Notes under the pieces: model-generated
Told to the model about the DNA's origin: nothing
What the model saw: only the letters and a program-made list of their open reading frames with translations
Database searches by the model: none
Translations under genes and position numbers: made by a program
In this document: piece by piece, positions 53,656 through 63,407 of the stretch
How the letters are laid out: every line of letters begins with the position of its first letter
Numbering within the stretch: the stretch's first letter is position 1
Source: Bradyrhizobium sp. WSM1743
GTDB taxonomy: Bacteria > Pseudomonadota > Alphaproteobacteria > Rhizobiales > Xanthobacteraceae
Direction of reading: 5' to 3'
DNA length: 64,000 nucleotides
Assembly: GCF_000473065.1 (NCBI RefSeq)
Contig: NZ_AXAZ01000043.1
Coordinates: 1 to 64,000, forward strand

Positions 53656-54438
53656 TTAGTTCCTCAGCGCCGCCAGCAACTCATCCGGGCGCTCGGCCAT
53701 GATCATGTGGCCGGCGCCGGGCACCACGACGGTCTTTGCATGCGGGATCGCGGCGGCAAGCGCCTTGCCCGCCTTGGCCGGTGTCATCATGTCCCGCTCG
53801 CCAAGAATGAGGGTGGTCGGCACCTTCACGCTTGCGGCAGCGGGCAGCGCGTTCGCGTAGGCATTGCAGGCCGACAGATCCCTAAAAAGGACGCCCGGCT
53901 CGCAAGCCTTCAGCACCGCCTGCGCACCGCCATGCATCCACAGGCCCGGCGCGAGGCTGCCGCCGAGCTCGGCGTTGAAACCGAGGCCCCAGATCGCGAC
54001 CATGTCGTTTGCATCCTGCGAGCTGGCTTCGGCCGCCTTCAAGAGATCCGGACCGACTGTCATGGTCGCGGCGGTGCCGATCAGGCTGAGCGCCGAGACC
54101 TTGTCCGGATGCCGCGCGGCGGTCTCCAGGGAGATCAGCGAGCCCATGGAATGGCCGATCAGATGCGCCTTGGCGGCTCCCGCCGCATCGAGCAGCGCCG
54201 CCGTCCAGTCGGCCATCTCGGCGATGGTCGAGAGCGAAGGCCCGGCCGAGCGGCCGTGGCCGGGCAGGTCGGGCGCGAGAACGGAAAAACCATGATGAGC
54301 GAACCAGCGCGTGTGCAGCGCCCAGGTCGAGTGGTCGAAGCCGGCGCCGTGGATGAAGACGACCGCGGGCAGCGACTTGTCGAAATCGCGGCCGCCGGTT
54401 GCGACAAACACCTCGGTGCCGTTGACGGAGAGCTTCAT
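53656..54438 (-). CDS. alpha/beta hydrolase
   Basis: Protein of 260 aa. The nucleophile elbow is LIGHSMGSL, the acid is in LGERDMMTPAKAG and the His in GAGHMIMAE, a complete triad. The oxyanion region HGAGFDHSTW is also present. Substrate unknown; esterase, lactonase and C-C hydrolase activities are all possible. It starts five bases after metY on the minus strand, so it is cotranscribed with it. A much longer frame in this phase continues through metY but is antisense-like; homology begins at the ATG used. Confidence 0.87.
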   Translation of the reverse strand: MKLSVNGTEVFVATGGRDFDKSLPAVVFIHGAGFDHSTWALHTRWFAHHGFSVLAPDLPGHGRSAGPSLSTIAEMADWTAALLDAAGAAKAHLIGHSMGSLISLETAARHPDKVSALSLIGTAATMTVGPDLLKAAEASSQDANDMVAIWGLGFNAELGGSLAPGLWMHGGAQAVLKACEPGVLFRDLSACNAYANALPAAASVKVPTTLILGERDMMTPAKAGKALAAAIPHAKTVVVPGAGHMIMAERPDELLAALRN

Positions 54439-54443
54439 GGCTT

Positions 54444-55739
54444 TCAGACCTTTTGCGAGATGCGCAGCGCTTGGTTGAGGTCGTCGATGATATCGCTTGC
54501 CGTCTCGATGCCGACCGACAGCCGCACCAGCTCTTCGCCGACGCCGGCGGCCTTGAGCTGCTCGGCATCCATCTGTTGATGCGTGGTCGACGCCGGGTGG
54601 ATCACCAGCGTCTTGGCATCGCCGACATTGGCGAGATGGCTGATCATGCGCAGCGATTCGATGAACTTGCGCCCCGCGGGCCGGCCGCCCTTGATGCCGA
54701 AGGAGACGATCGAGCCGGCGCCGCGCGGCAGCAGCGTCTTGGCAAGCTGATAGTCGGGGTGGTCCTCCAGCGAGGGGTGCAGCACCCAGTCGACGGCCTT
54801 GTTGGCCTTGAGCGCCTCCAGAACGAGATGCGTGTTCTGCATGTGGCGGTCCATGCGCACCGGAAGCGTCTCCACGCCCTGCAGCAGCTGGAACGCATTG
54901 GTCGGCGACAGGCAAGCGCCGAAATCGCGCAAACCCTCGGTTCGTGCGCGCATGATGAAGGCGGCGGTGCCGAACTGCTCGTCGAAGACGATGCCGTGAT
55001 AGCCGCCATACGGCTCGGTCAGCACGGCGAACTTGCCCGATGCGCGCCAGTCGAACCGGCCGCCGTCGACGATGGCGCCGCCAATTGCGATGCCATGGCC
55101 GCCAATCCATTTGGTCGCCGAATGCATGACGATGTCGGCTCCTAACTCGATGGGCCGGCTGAGATAGGGCGTGGCAAAAGTGTTGTCGATCAAGAGCGGG
55201 ATCTTTGCCTCATGCGCGATCGCCGCGACCTTGGGGATGTCGAGCACCTCGAGGCCGGGATTGCCGATGGTCTCGCCGATCACGAGCTTCGTGTTCGGCT
55301 TGATCGCCGCGCGGAATGCGTCGAGATCGCGCGGTTTCACGAACGTCGTGGTGATGCCGAAGCGCGGCAGCGTGTGTGCCAAGAGATTGATGGTGCCGCC
55401 ATAGAGCGAGCTCGAGGCCACGATGTGGTCGCCGGCATTGAGCAGCGTGGCGATGGCCAGGTGCATCGCCGCCTGGCCGCTCGCCGTGCAGATCGCGCCG
55501 ACACCGCCTTCGAGCGCCGCGAGCCGCTCCTCCAACACGCCGGTGGTGGGGTTGGAGATGCGCGTATAGATGTGGCCGGCGCGCTCCAGGTTGAACAGCG
55601 CCGCGGCGTGGTCGGAATCCTGGAACACGTAGGACGTGGTCTGGTAGATCGGCACCGCCCGGGCCCCGGTCACGGGATCCGGGTGCTGGCCCGCATGCAG
55701 GCTCAGGGTCTCGAAGGCAGGCGGTTTCGGCGCGGGCAT
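54444..55739 (-). CDS. metY: O-acetylhomoserine aminocarboxypropyltransferase
   Basis: PLP enzyme of 431 aa of the Cys/Met metabolism family, length typical of MetY. PLP-binding Lys is in VMHSATKWIGGHGIAIGG; other family motifs are TTSYVFQDSDHAAALFNLE, YTRISNPTTGVLEERLAALEGG and ASGQAAMHLAIATLL. It makes homocysteine from O-acetylhomoserine and sulfide (or methionine from methanethiol). GAGG six bases upstream supports the start. I looked for a SAM-II riboswitch upstream and did not find its conserved core. Confidence 0.92.
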   Translation of the reverse strand: MPAPKPPAFETLSLHAGQHPDPVTGARAVPIYQTTSYVFQDSDHAAALFNLERAGHIYTRISNPTTGVLEERLAALEGGVGAICTASGQAAMHLAIATLLNAGDHIVASSSLYGGTINLLAHTLPRFGITTTFVKPRDLDAFRAAIKPNTKLVIGETIGNPGLEVLDIPKVAAIAHEAKIPLLIDNTFATPYLSRPIELGADIVMHSATKWIGGHGIAIGGAIVDGGRFDWRASGKFAVLTEPYGGYHGIVFDEQFGTAAFIMRARTEGLRDFGACLSPTNAFQLLQGVETLPVRMDRHMQNTHLVLEALKANKAVDWVLHPSLEDHPDYQLAKTLLPRGAGSIVSFGIKGGRPAGRKFIESLRMISHLANVGDAKTLVIHPASTTHQQMDAEQLKAAGVGEELVRLSVGIETASDIIDDLNQALRISQKV

Positions 55740-55831
55740 GCGTGGCCTCGTTGGTCGGTCGGCGATGGCGGTCGTTGTGCCATAAAACGGCGCACGAAGT
55801 CAGCCATTGACAGCGCCGCATCGGCGGTGCG

Positions 55832-55860
55832 CTCCCTCGCCCCGTTCTTACGGGGGGAGG
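55832..55860. repeat. hairpin overlapping the end of the iclR-type gene
   Basis: CTCCCTCGCCCCG pairs imperfectly with CGGGGGGAG around TTCTTA. It overlaps the stop codon of the IclR gene. A related fragment is at about 42600-42620. Probably a repeat that also acts as terminator. Confidence 0.5.
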
Positions 55861-56681
55861 CGAAGCAGCGCCGTCCGCGCTTCAGCGCCGATCGCCTGCT
55901 CGATGATCCGCGCCTCCCGCAGCAGGATCTCCGCGACCTCGTGCTCGCGGCGGGGGCCGAGCCGCGTGCGAACCGCGGAGACGGTCATCGCCGCGGCGGG
56001 CTGCCCGTCCGGAGTCTTGATCCAGGTCGAGATCGATTTCGTGCCCTGCACCAGGCCGATCTCTCTCATGCCGTATCCCAGCCGTCGTGCGGCGGTGACC
56101 TCGCCGAGCACCGTCGCGACATCGGTCCGGTAAGCCTCGAACCGCTTCTCGTTGGCTGCGACGATCTTTCGCGCCTCCTGCGCCGGCATCGCGGCGAGGA
56201 TCGCGACGCCGGCGCTGGAGACGCCGAGCGGCCGGCGCGCGCCGACCTCGATCGACAGCACCTGGATCGGATAGACGCCGATCCGGCGATCGACGCACAG
56301 CGTGTCGTTGCCGGTGCGCACCGTCAGGAACAGGGTGTCGCCGATCTCGGCAGAGGCGCGCTGCAGCGATGGATTTGCGGCGACCAAGAGCCGCGAGGGC
56401 CGCGGCCGGGCCAGCGCCAGCTCCGGCACCTGGTTGCCGATCGCGTAGCGGCCGCTCTTGCCATGCCGCTCGACGATGCCTTCCTCGATCAGCACGTGGA
56501 CGATGCGATGCACGGTCGGACGGGTGAGGCCGGTCGCTCGGATCACCTCCGCCAATGGCACACCCTCTTCGCGGCCTGCGGCAAGGATGCGCAGCACCGC
56601 GAGCGCGCGCCGGATCGCCTGCGCGCCCTGCCGCGGTTCCACGGCGCTGCGGGCGGATTTCGCTGAACGTCTCTTGTCCAT
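55848..56681 (-). CDS. IclR family transcriptional regulator
   Basis: Protein of 277 aa. The winged helix is QAIRRALAVLRILAAGREEGVPLAEVIRATGLTRPTVHRIVHVLIEEGIVER, and the C-terminal IclR effector domain runs from about residue 110 (LFLTVRTGNDTLCVDRRIGVYPIQVLSIEVGARRPLGVSSAG). The start at 56681 is the Met directly before the homology; the frame is open to 56909 without coding character. It is divergent from a six-gene catabolic operon and almost certainly controls it. A perfect palindrome covers its start codon. Confidence 0.88.
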   Translation of the reverse strand: MDKRRSAKSARSAVEPRQGAQAIRRALAVLRILAAGREEGVPLAEVIRATGLTRPTVHRIVHVLIEEGIVERHGKSGRYAIGNQVPELALARPRPSRLLVAANPSLQRASAEIGDTLFLTVRTGNDTLCVDRRIGVYPIQVLSIEVGARRPLGVSSAGVAILAAMPAQEARKIVAANEKRFEAYRTDVATVLGEVTAARRLGYGMREIGLVQGTKSISTWIKTPDGQPAAAMTVSAVRTRLGPRREHEVAEILLREARIIEQAIGAEARTALLRLPP

Positions 56682-56693
56682 ATTATGGACAAG
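56673..56693. promoter_or_regulatory. candidate IclR operator
   Basis: Perfect palindrome with ten-base arms, CTTGTCCATA and TATGGACAAG, separated by one T. It includes the IclR start codon and lies 128 bases before the first operon gene. Suits an IclR dimer; assignment is inference. Confidence 0.6.
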
Positions 56694-56820
56694 AACGCCA
56701 CAATTCACTCGACAGGGCAAGCGCGCATCTGGAGATTGCGCTCCTCGGAATGCCTTGTGAGCCGTCTTGCGTGACGTCAGGGCATTCGACGTGAATTGGA
56801 AGCGCCGCCGGGAGGTTAAC

Positions 56821-57786
56821 ATGAGATTAATCTGGATTGCCATAGCTGCCGTCGCTGCGATGCTGGCGGGGCCAGCGTCGGGCCAGCAATGGCCGGCGCG
56901 CAACGTCAAGCTGATCGTGCCTTATCCCGCCGGCGGCAATGTTGACAGCGCCGCACGCATCATCGCCGACAAGCTCCAGGGAAAGCTCGGCCAGCCCTTC
57001 GTCATCGAGAACAAGGCTGGTGCCGGCGGCATGATCGCGGGCGAAGCCTTCGCGAAGTCGGCGCCCGACGGCTACACGCTGTTCGTCGGCGCCAACGGTC
57101 CGGTGCTGTTCGCGACCGAGATCAACAAGCGCGACGCCTATAACTGGAAGAAGGATTTTCTCCCCATTTCGACGATCTCGATGACGCCGCTGGTGCTCGA
57201 GGTTCATCCGTCGGTGCAGGCGACGACGCTCAAGGAGTTTCTCGATCTCGCCAAGCGCGAGCCCGGCAAGCTGACCATGGCCTCGCCCGGTCCCGGCACC
57301 ACCAATCATCTGCTCAGCGAGCTGATGCAGTCCAGCCTCGAGCTGCAATGGGTCACGGCGCACTACCGCGGCAATGCGCCGGCCATCAACGATCTCCTGG
57401 GCGGCCAGGTGCAATTCGCGTTCGACCAGCTCACGGTCAGCCTGCAGCACATCAAGGCCGGCCTGTTCCGCGCGCTCGCCGTCACCTCACCGCATCGCCT
57501 GAAGTCGCTGCCTGACGTGCCGACCTTCGCCGAGCTCGGCTACAAGGACTTTGACGGCCAGACTTTTACCGGCCTGTTCGCGCCCGCCGGCACGCCGGCG
57601 CCTGTTATCGACAAGCTGCACGAGACGCTGGTCGCGATCCTGAAGGACCCCGCCGTGATCGACAAGTTCGAGAAGCTTGGCGGCGAAGCCACGCCGATGA
57701 CGCCGGACGAATTCAAGGCCTATCTCGAACGCGAGGACGCCAAGTGGATTCCGGTGGTGCGCAAGGCCAACATCAGGGCGGATTGA
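56821..57786 (+). CDS. tripartite tricarboxylate transporter (Bug) binding protein
   Basis: Periplasmic protein of 321 aa with signal peptide (LIWIAIAAVAAMLAGPASG). Bug/TctC features: VKLIVPYPAGGNVDSAARIIADKL, VIENKAGAGGMIAGEAFAKSAPDGYTL and LQWVTAHYRGNAPAINDLLGGQVQFAFD. Such proteins capture carboxylates for TTT transporters; no TctAB genes are nearby, so the membrane part is elsewhere. GGGAGG precedes the ATG. It opens the operon controlled by IclR and presumably binds its substrate. Confidence 0.9.
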   Translation: MRLIWIAIAAVAAMLAGPASGQQWPARNVKLIVPYPAGGNVDSAARIIADKLQGKLGQPFVIENKAGAGGMIAGEAFAKSAPDGYTLFVGANGPVLFATEINKRDAYNWKKDFLPISTISMTPLVLEVHPSVQATTLKEFLDLAKREPGKLTMASPGPGTTNHLLSELMQSSLELQWVTAHYRGNAPAINDLLGGQVQFAFDQLTVSLQHIKAGLFRALAVTSPHRLKSLPDVPTFAELGYKDFDGQTFTGLFAPAGTPAPVIDKLHETLVAILKDPAVIDKFEKLGGEATPMTPDEFKAYLEREDAKWIPVVRKANIRAD

Positions 57787-57789
57787 TCG

Positions 57790-58407
57790 ATGCGGATCGA
57801 CCCCACCGAGCTCGGCGCCGAGCGCATCTACCGGCTGATGACCGGCATCGTGGTGCCGCGCCCGATCGCGTGGGTGACGAGCCTTTCGAGCAAGGGCATG
57901 CTCAACCTCGCGCCGTTCAGCGCCTTCACTTTCGTCTCGCAGAAGCCGCCGATGCTCGCCATCAGCGTCGGCCGCAAGGGCGCAGATTACAAGGACACCG
58001 CGCACAACATCCTCGATACCGAGGAATATGTGATCCACATCGCCGACACTCCGCTGATGTCAGCAGTGCACGACAGCTCCGTCGAGCATCCGCCTGAGAT
58101 CAGCGAGGTCGAGCATCTCGGGTTGGAGACGCTGCCCTGCGAGCGCATCAAGGTGCGCCGGCTCGCCGCCGCGCCGGTCGCGATGGAGTGTCGCTTCCGG
58201 CAATGCCTCGAATTCGGCGATGCCAAGAGCCGGCTCATCGTCGGCGAGGTGGTGATGTTCCATTTGCGCGACGGCCTCGTGAACGACGGCAAGGTCGAGA
58301 CCAAGGCGCTCGACCCGATCGCGCGCATCGGCGGCCCGCGTTATGCCCGCCTCGGCGAGATCGTGACGCTCAACACCGTGTTCCAGACCCCGAAATCGAA
58401 AGATTGA
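57790..58407 (+). CDS. flavin reductase family protein
   Basis: FMN-binding split-barrel protein of 205 aa. Segments VVPRPIAWVTSLSSKGMLNLAPFSAFTFVSQKPPMLAISVGRKG and EYVIHIAD match the flavin reductase domain. It starts three bases after the binding-protein stop. It may supply reduced flavin to a monooxygenase, but none is in the operon itself, so it may instead act directly on the substrate. Confidence 0.85.
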   Translation: MRIDPTELGAERIYRLMTGIVVPRPIAWVTSLSSKGMLNLAPFSAFTFVSQKPPMLAISVGRKGADYKDTAHNILDTEEYVIHIADTPLMSAVHDSSVEHPPEISEVEHLGLETLPCERIKVRRLAAAPVAMECRFRQCLEFGDAKSRLIVGEVVMFHLRDGLVNDGKVETKALDPIARIGGPRYARLGEIVTLNTVFQTPKSKD

Positions 58408-58450
58408 GCGCCGCCACCGCGCGGCCCCCGAACACCATTGGAGAACGACC

Positions 58451-59311
58451 ATGCGCCTCGTAAGCTATCTCTTGGATGGAGAGCCGCGTTACGGCGCGGC
58501 CGTGGAAGGCGGCGTGGTCGATCTGACCAGGCGGATCGGTCGCGACTATTCGGATGTGAAGGCGCTGATCGCGGCCAGCGCACTCGCCGATGCGCAGGAA
58601 GCCATCGCCGGACAGAAGCCGGACTTTGCGCTGGAAAAGCTCGTCCTGCTCCCGCCGGTGCTGGCGCCGGAGAAGCTCTGGTGCATCGGCGTCAACTACG
58701 CCGAGCGCAATGCCGAATACAAAGACAATTCCGACCTGCCCAAATATCCGAGCCTGTTCGTCCGTAGCATGTCCTCGATATCAGGCTCCGGCCAGCCGAT
58801 CGAGAAGCCCAGGGTTTCGGACCAGCTCGACTATGAGGGGGAGCTCGTCATCGTGGTCGGGCAGGGCGGCCGCCACGTCCCGCGCGAGAAAGCGTGGTCG
58901 CACATCTTCGGCATGACCTTGTGCAACGAGGGCACCGTCCGCGACTGGCTGCGCCACGGCAAGTTCAACGTCACGCAAGGAAAGAACTTCGACCGCTCCG
59001 GCAGCATCGGCCCCTGGATCGTCACGTCGGACGAGCTCGACCCACGCGGACCTCACGACATCGTCACGCGCGTCAATGGCGAGGTGCGGCAGCAGGACAC
59101 GACCGAACGGCTGATGTTCCCGTTCGACTTCCTGATCTCCTATCTCTCCACCTTCGCAACCCTCAAGCCCGGCGACATGATCGTGACGGGCACGCCGACC
59201 GGCGCCGGCGCGCGCTTCGATCCGCCGCGCTGGCTCAAGGTGGGCGACGTCGTCGAGGTCGAGTCCAGCCGCATCGGCGTGCTGCGCAACACTGTGGCCG
59301 CGGAGAGCTAA
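58451..59311 (+). CDS. fumarylacetoacetate hydrolase family protein
   Basis: Protein of 286 aa. The metal-binding FAH core is present: KLWCIGVNYAERNAEYKD, SISGSGQPIEKP, DYEGELVIVVGQGG (Glu and Asp ligands) and GDMIVTGTPTGAGARF. Family activities include hydrolysis, decarboxylation or isomerisation of oxo-diacids such as those from meta-cleavage. GGAG precedes the ATG. With the HpaH-like gene four bases on, it suggests the lower part of an aromatic or diacid pathway. Confidence 0.87.
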   Translation: MRLVSYLLDGEPRYGAAVEGGVVDLTRRIGRDYSDVKALIAASALADAQEAIAGQKPDFALEKLVLLPPVLAPEKLWCIGVNYAERNAEYKDNSDLPKYPSLFVRSMSSISGSGQPIEKPRVSDQLDYEGELVIVVGQGGRHVPREKAWSHIFGMTLCNEGTVRDWLRHGKFNVTQGKNFDRSGSIGPWIVTSDELDPRGPHDIVTRVNGEVRQQDTTERLMFPFDFLISYLSTFATLKPGDMIVTGTPTGAGARFDPPRWLKVGDVVEVESSRIGVLRNTVAAES

Positions 59312-59314
59312 GTC

Positions 59315-60118
59315 ATGCTGGACGCTGCCACAATCGAACGCCTTGCCGCGCGCCTCGATGAAGCCGAGCGCACCAAGGCGCTGATCCCGATGTTCTCCAA
59401 GGAATATCCCGACTTCAGCATCGAGGATGCCTACGCCATCCAGCGCGCCTGGACGAAACTCCAGCTCGGCCGCGGCCGCGTCATTAGGGGACACAAGATC
59501 GGCCTGACCTCGAAGGCGATGCAGAACGCGGTCGGCATCAACGAGCCCGACTACGGCGTGCTGTTCGCCGACATGTTCTATGCCGACGCCGCGCCTGTTC
59601 CGTTCGACCGCTTCCACGCGCCGCGCATCGAGGTCGAGCTCGCCTTCGTGCTGAAGGCGCCGCTGCGCGGTCCCGATTGCACCATCTTCGACGTGCTCAA
59701 CGCCACGGACTACGTCACGCCCGCGCTGGAAATTTTGGAGACGCGCATGCATCGCGTCGACCCCGAGACCGGCAAGACGCGAAAGGTCATGGATACGATC
59801 TCGGACAACGCGGCCAATGCCGCGCTGGTGCTCGGCGGCCGGCCGATCCGCCCGATGGATGCGGACCTGCGCTGGATCGGCGCGCTCCTGTTCCGCAACG
59901 GCGAGGTCGAGGAGACCGGCCTTGCCGCCGGCGTGCTCAATCACCCCGCCAACGGCATCGCCTGGCTTGCCAACCGCCTCGCGCCGCATGACGAATATCT
60001 CGCCGCCGGCGAGGTCGTGCTGGCGGGATCGTTCACGCGTCCGGTCGACATCCGCCGCGGCGACACCTTCCATGCCGACTACGGCGCCTTCGGCTCGGTG
60101 TCGTGCCAGTTCGTCTGA
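59315..60118 (+). CDS. 2-oxo-hepta-4-ene-1,7-dioate hydratase-like (HpaH)
   Basis: Protein of 267 aa related to HpaH/MhpD/DmpE hydratases. RGHKIGLTSKAMQNAVGINEPDYGVLFADMF, IEVELAFVLKAPL (Glu metal ligands) and ALEILETRMHRVDPETGKTRKVMDTISDNAANAALVLGG are close to HpaH of the homoprotocatechuate route. It adds water to a 2-oxo-enedioate. Start three bases after the FAH-family stop. No ring-cleavage dioxygenase gene is present, so the substrate may already be ring-opened. Confidence 0.87.
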   Translation: MLDAATIERLAARLDEAERTKALIPMFSKEYPDFSIEDAYAIQRAWTKLQLGRGRVIRGHKIGLTSKAMQNAVGINEPDYGVLFADMFYADAAPVPFDRFHAPRIEVELAFVLKAPLRGPDCTIFDVLNATDYVTPALEILETRMHRVDPETGKTRKVMDTISDNAANAALVLGGRPIRPMDADLRWIGALLFRNGEVEETGLAAGVLNHPANGIAWLANRLAPHDEYLAAGEVVLAGSFTRPVDIRRGDTFHADYGAFGSVSCQFV

Positions 60119-60143
60119 AGCAACAACAAGCAGGGAGCGCACC

Positions 60144-60539
60144 ATGACCGGTCAAACGCGGCGCAAGAGCATTCACATCGGCGGCTTCAAGCACGTCAAT
60201 CCGATTCCGAACGCCTGCCGCATCGGCAATCTCGTGATGTCCGGCGTCATCTTGGGGCGCGATCCCGCGACCAATGCGATGCCGGAGAGTCTCGACGCCC
60301 AATGCGCCAACATGTTCGCGCATATGAAGGCGACGGTGGAGGCCGCCGGCGGCACCACCGATGACATCATCAAGATGACGGTGTGGCTGAAGGACCGCTC
60401 GCAGCGCGGCCCGGTCAACGTCGAGTGGCTGAAGATGTTTCCGGACGAGCATTCGCGGCCCGCCCGCCACGCGCTGCCGATGGACAACATGGATGGCGGC
60501 GCGCTGGTGCAGTGCGACTTCACCGCCGTGATCGACTGA
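60144..60539 (+). CDS. RidA family protein
   Basis: Protein of 131 aa with the YjgF/RidA fold: PIPNACRIGNLVMSGVILGRDPATNAMPESLDAQCANMF, DIIKMTVWLKDRSQ and the conserved Arg in RPARHALP. RidA members hydrolyse enamines/imines or, in catabolic clusters, act on pathway intermediates. The N-terminal ~15 residues are an extension. Stop and the ribosome binding site of the next gene overlap (TGAGGAG). Confidence 0.88.
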   Translation: MTGQTRRKSIHIGGFKHVNPIPNACRIGNLVMSGVILGRDPATNAMPESLDAQCANMFAHMKATVEAAGGTTDDIIKMTVWLKDRSQRGPVNVEWLKMFPDEHSRPARHALPMDNMDGGALVQCDFTAVID

Positions 60540-60551
60540 GGAGTTTTGCGC

Positions 60552-61427
60552 ATGCCGACCTATCTGCCGTTCGATCCCAATCCGCGCCGCCCGGTCAAGG
60601 CGCCGCCGCCGAAGACGGTCGACAGCCAGTTCCACGTGCTCGGGCCGATCGACAAATATCCGGAGCGCCCAGGCGCCGCCTATCGGATGCCGACCGCAAC
60701 CTGGGAAGCGGCGCTGCGCATGCACAAGACGCTCGGCATCGAGCGTGGCATCATCGTGCAGACCACGACCTATGGCGCCGACCATGCCGTCGTGCTCGAC
60801 GGCCTCGCCGCCATGGGCCCGAACTATCGCGGCTGCGCCAACGCACTGGTGTTCGCCGAGGCGAGCGACTCTTATCTCGCCAAGCTGCATGACGCGGGCG
60901 TGCGCGGCGCGCGCTTCAGCTTCCGCCAGGAGCTCGGCGCGGTGCTGTCGGACGCCGATTTCGCCCGCGCCATCGCGCGCATCCGCGAGCTCGGCTGGTA
61001 CGTTAAGATCCAGCCGGAGAAGGACGGCATCATGTCGAGCGTGGCCAAGTACGAGAATCTCGATGTGCCCGTGCTGATCGACCACATGGCGCGCCCTGAT
61101 CCGCAAGCCGGCAGGAACGACCCGAACCTGCGCAAGATGCTGGAGCTGCTCGAGAAGGGCAATTTCTGGGTCATGCTGTCGCTCGGCGAGAAAACCTCGA
61201 AGACGGGCGCTCCCTACGACGATGTGATCCCGATCGCGCGCGCCTATATCGAGGCGGCCCCCGATCGCTGCGTCTGGGCCAGCGACTGGCCGCACCCGGT
61301 CTCGGTGAAGCAGCCGCCGAACGATGCCGACCTGTTAGAGCTGATGTACCGCTACGCACCTGACCAAGCCGAGCTGGAGAAGATCCTGGTGCACAATCCG
61401 GCCAAGCTGTTCGGCTTTGCGGATTAA
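60552..61427 (+). CDS. amidohydrolase family protein (PDC lactonase-like)
   Basis: TIM-barrel amidohydrolase of 291 aa of the amidohydro_2 type that includes 2-pyrone-4,6-dicarboxylate lactonase. Conserved stretches: KTVDSQFHVLGP at the first strand (QxH rather than HxH), GVRGARFSF, VLIDHMARPDP and RCVWASDWPHPVSV. The altered first motif suggests a low-metal or metal-independent lactonase. Last gene of the IclR-linked operon. Confidence 0.85.
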   Translation: MPTYLPFDPNPRRPVKAPPPKTVDSQFHVLGPIDKYPERPGAAYRMPTATWEAALRMHKTLGIERGIIVQTTTYGADHAVVLDGLAAMGPNYRGCANALVFAEASDSYLAKLHDAGVRGARFSFRQELGAVLSDADFARAIARIRELGWYVKIQPEKDGIMSSVAKYENLDVPVLIDHMARPDPQAGRNDPNLRKMLELLEKGNFWVMLSLGEKTSKTGAPYDDVIPIARAYIEAAPDRCVWASDWPHPVSVKQPPNDADLLELMYRYAPDQAELEKILVHNPAKLFGFAD

Positions 61428-61460
61428 AGGGCTCGAGACGCGCCACGATCACGGTGCGCT

Positions 61461-61568
61461 CCCTCTCCCGCTTGCGGGAGAGGGTCGGGGTGAGGGCTCT
61501 TTCCTCTTGGTGATTGTCCCATTGCGGAGACACCCTCTCCCCAGCCCTCCCCCGCATGCGGGGGAGGG
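61461..61568. repeat. paired CTCTCCC-type palindromic repeats
   Basis: Two perfect palindromes: CCCTCTCCCGC with GCGGGAGAGGG (61461-61484, two-base loop) and CCCTCCCCCGCA with TGCGGGGGAGGG (61545-61568). Between them, AGGGTCGGGGTGAGGG and CACCCTCTCCCCAGCCCT pair imperfectly. They separate two convergent genes and can act as a bidirectional terminator. Confidence 0.7.
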
Positions 61569-61600
61569 AGTGCACCTTCATCGTCGCGACAGTCCAGCGC

Positions 61601-62608
<1,008 letters not shown>

Positions 62609-62681
62609 ATGAGGGCTGCCGGTGTGGAGGGGCGCGCAATGATGCGCGCTTGCAAGAAACACATGTAGTGGCAGCGCGCAG

Positions 62682-62756
62682 GATGGGTAGAGCAGTTGCG
62701 AAACCCATCATGCTTCGTCACCGAAGGCTGGTGGATCCGCTGCCGCTCTACTCATC
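62682..62756. repeat. imperfect inverted repeat
   Basis: GATGGGTAGAGC at the left pairs with GCTCTACTCATC at the right with one mismatch. I recall similar GATGGGTAGAGC fragments as dispersed repeats in Bradyrhizobium. It lies in the 283-base divergent gap between the monooxygenase and the Tat-protein genes. Confidence 0.4.
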
Positions 62757-62891
62757 TCGCGCTGGGAGCCGTGAGGACCCACGTTCACAAGACTGTTATT
62801 GCGACGAATGGCGCCCTTCGTCCCAACTGGGCGTTTCGCACCTGTTGTTGTAGCTTGTCGGAGCAGCTGCACTGTGCCAGGAGGAACTGAC

Positions 62892-63395
62892 ATGACCGCG
62901 GTCGTATTCAACCGCCGCAACCTGCTCGCCGCCGGCGGCTCCGTCCTCGCAACCGGGCTTTTGACGTCAGGGGTTTCCGGTCTGCTGCTGCCGGCTCGCG
63001 CGAGCGGCCTTGCGCCGACCGAGTCGATGTCTGGTGGGGCGAACAACTACCGCAAGGGCGCGCCGGTCGTGGAGCGGATCGGCAAGGGCGGCTTCTGGAT
63101 GAGCGGCACCGTGCGCCGCGCCGGCGACGGCGCTCCGCTCGCCGGGCAGCGCATCCAGATCTGGGCGCACACGGTCGAAGGGCAGGAGCACGAGCCGCAG
63201 AGCCATGGCGCCACGCTCACCGACAAGGACGGCAAGTTCCGGCTCGAGATGCCGCAGATCATTCCCATCTTCGGCCAGCCGCATGGCCACCTCGCCTATG
63301 ACAGCGGCGAATTCAAAACCGTCTTCCTGCGGCCGGTGATGCGGAGCGCAAAGGAGACCAGCCTCGAGGCGCACTTCGTGCTTCAGCCGGCTTGA
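62892..63395 (+). CDS. Tat-exported protein with dioxygenase-like beta fold
   Basis: Protein of 167 aa. A twin-arginine signal is clear (FNRRNLLAAGGSVLATGLLTSG). The mature part (GTVRRAGDGAPLAGQRIQIWAHTVEG, HGATLTDKDGKFRLEMPQI, PHGHLAYDSGEFKTVFLRPVM) resembles the transthyretin-like part of intradiol ring-cleavage dioxygenases, but the full set of iron ligands (two Tyr, two His) is not evident. It is therefore probably a related non-catalytic or redox protein. AGGAGG precedes the ATG. The next gene is 12 bases away. Confidence 0.8.
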   Translation: MTAVVFNRRNLLAAGGSVLATGLLTSGVSGLLLPARASGLAPTESMSGGANNYRKGAPVVERIGKGGFWMSGTVRRAGDGAPLAGQRIQIWAHTVEGQEHEPQSHGATLTDKDGKFRLEMPQIIPIFGQPHGHLAYDSGEFKTVFLRPVMRSAKETSLEAHFVLQPA

Positions 63396-63407
63396 GCCGA
63401 ATTGCAC

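Noticed and set aside
53656..55110. Single 484-codon minus-strand frame joining the hydrolase with upstream sequence
   Set aside because: Upstream part is out-of-frame metY; hydrolase homology begins at the ATG at 54438.
55740..55830. Possible SAM-II riboswitch before metY
   Set aside because: I compared with the SAM-II core I remember and did not find the conserved pseudoknot segments; a covariance-model search would decide.
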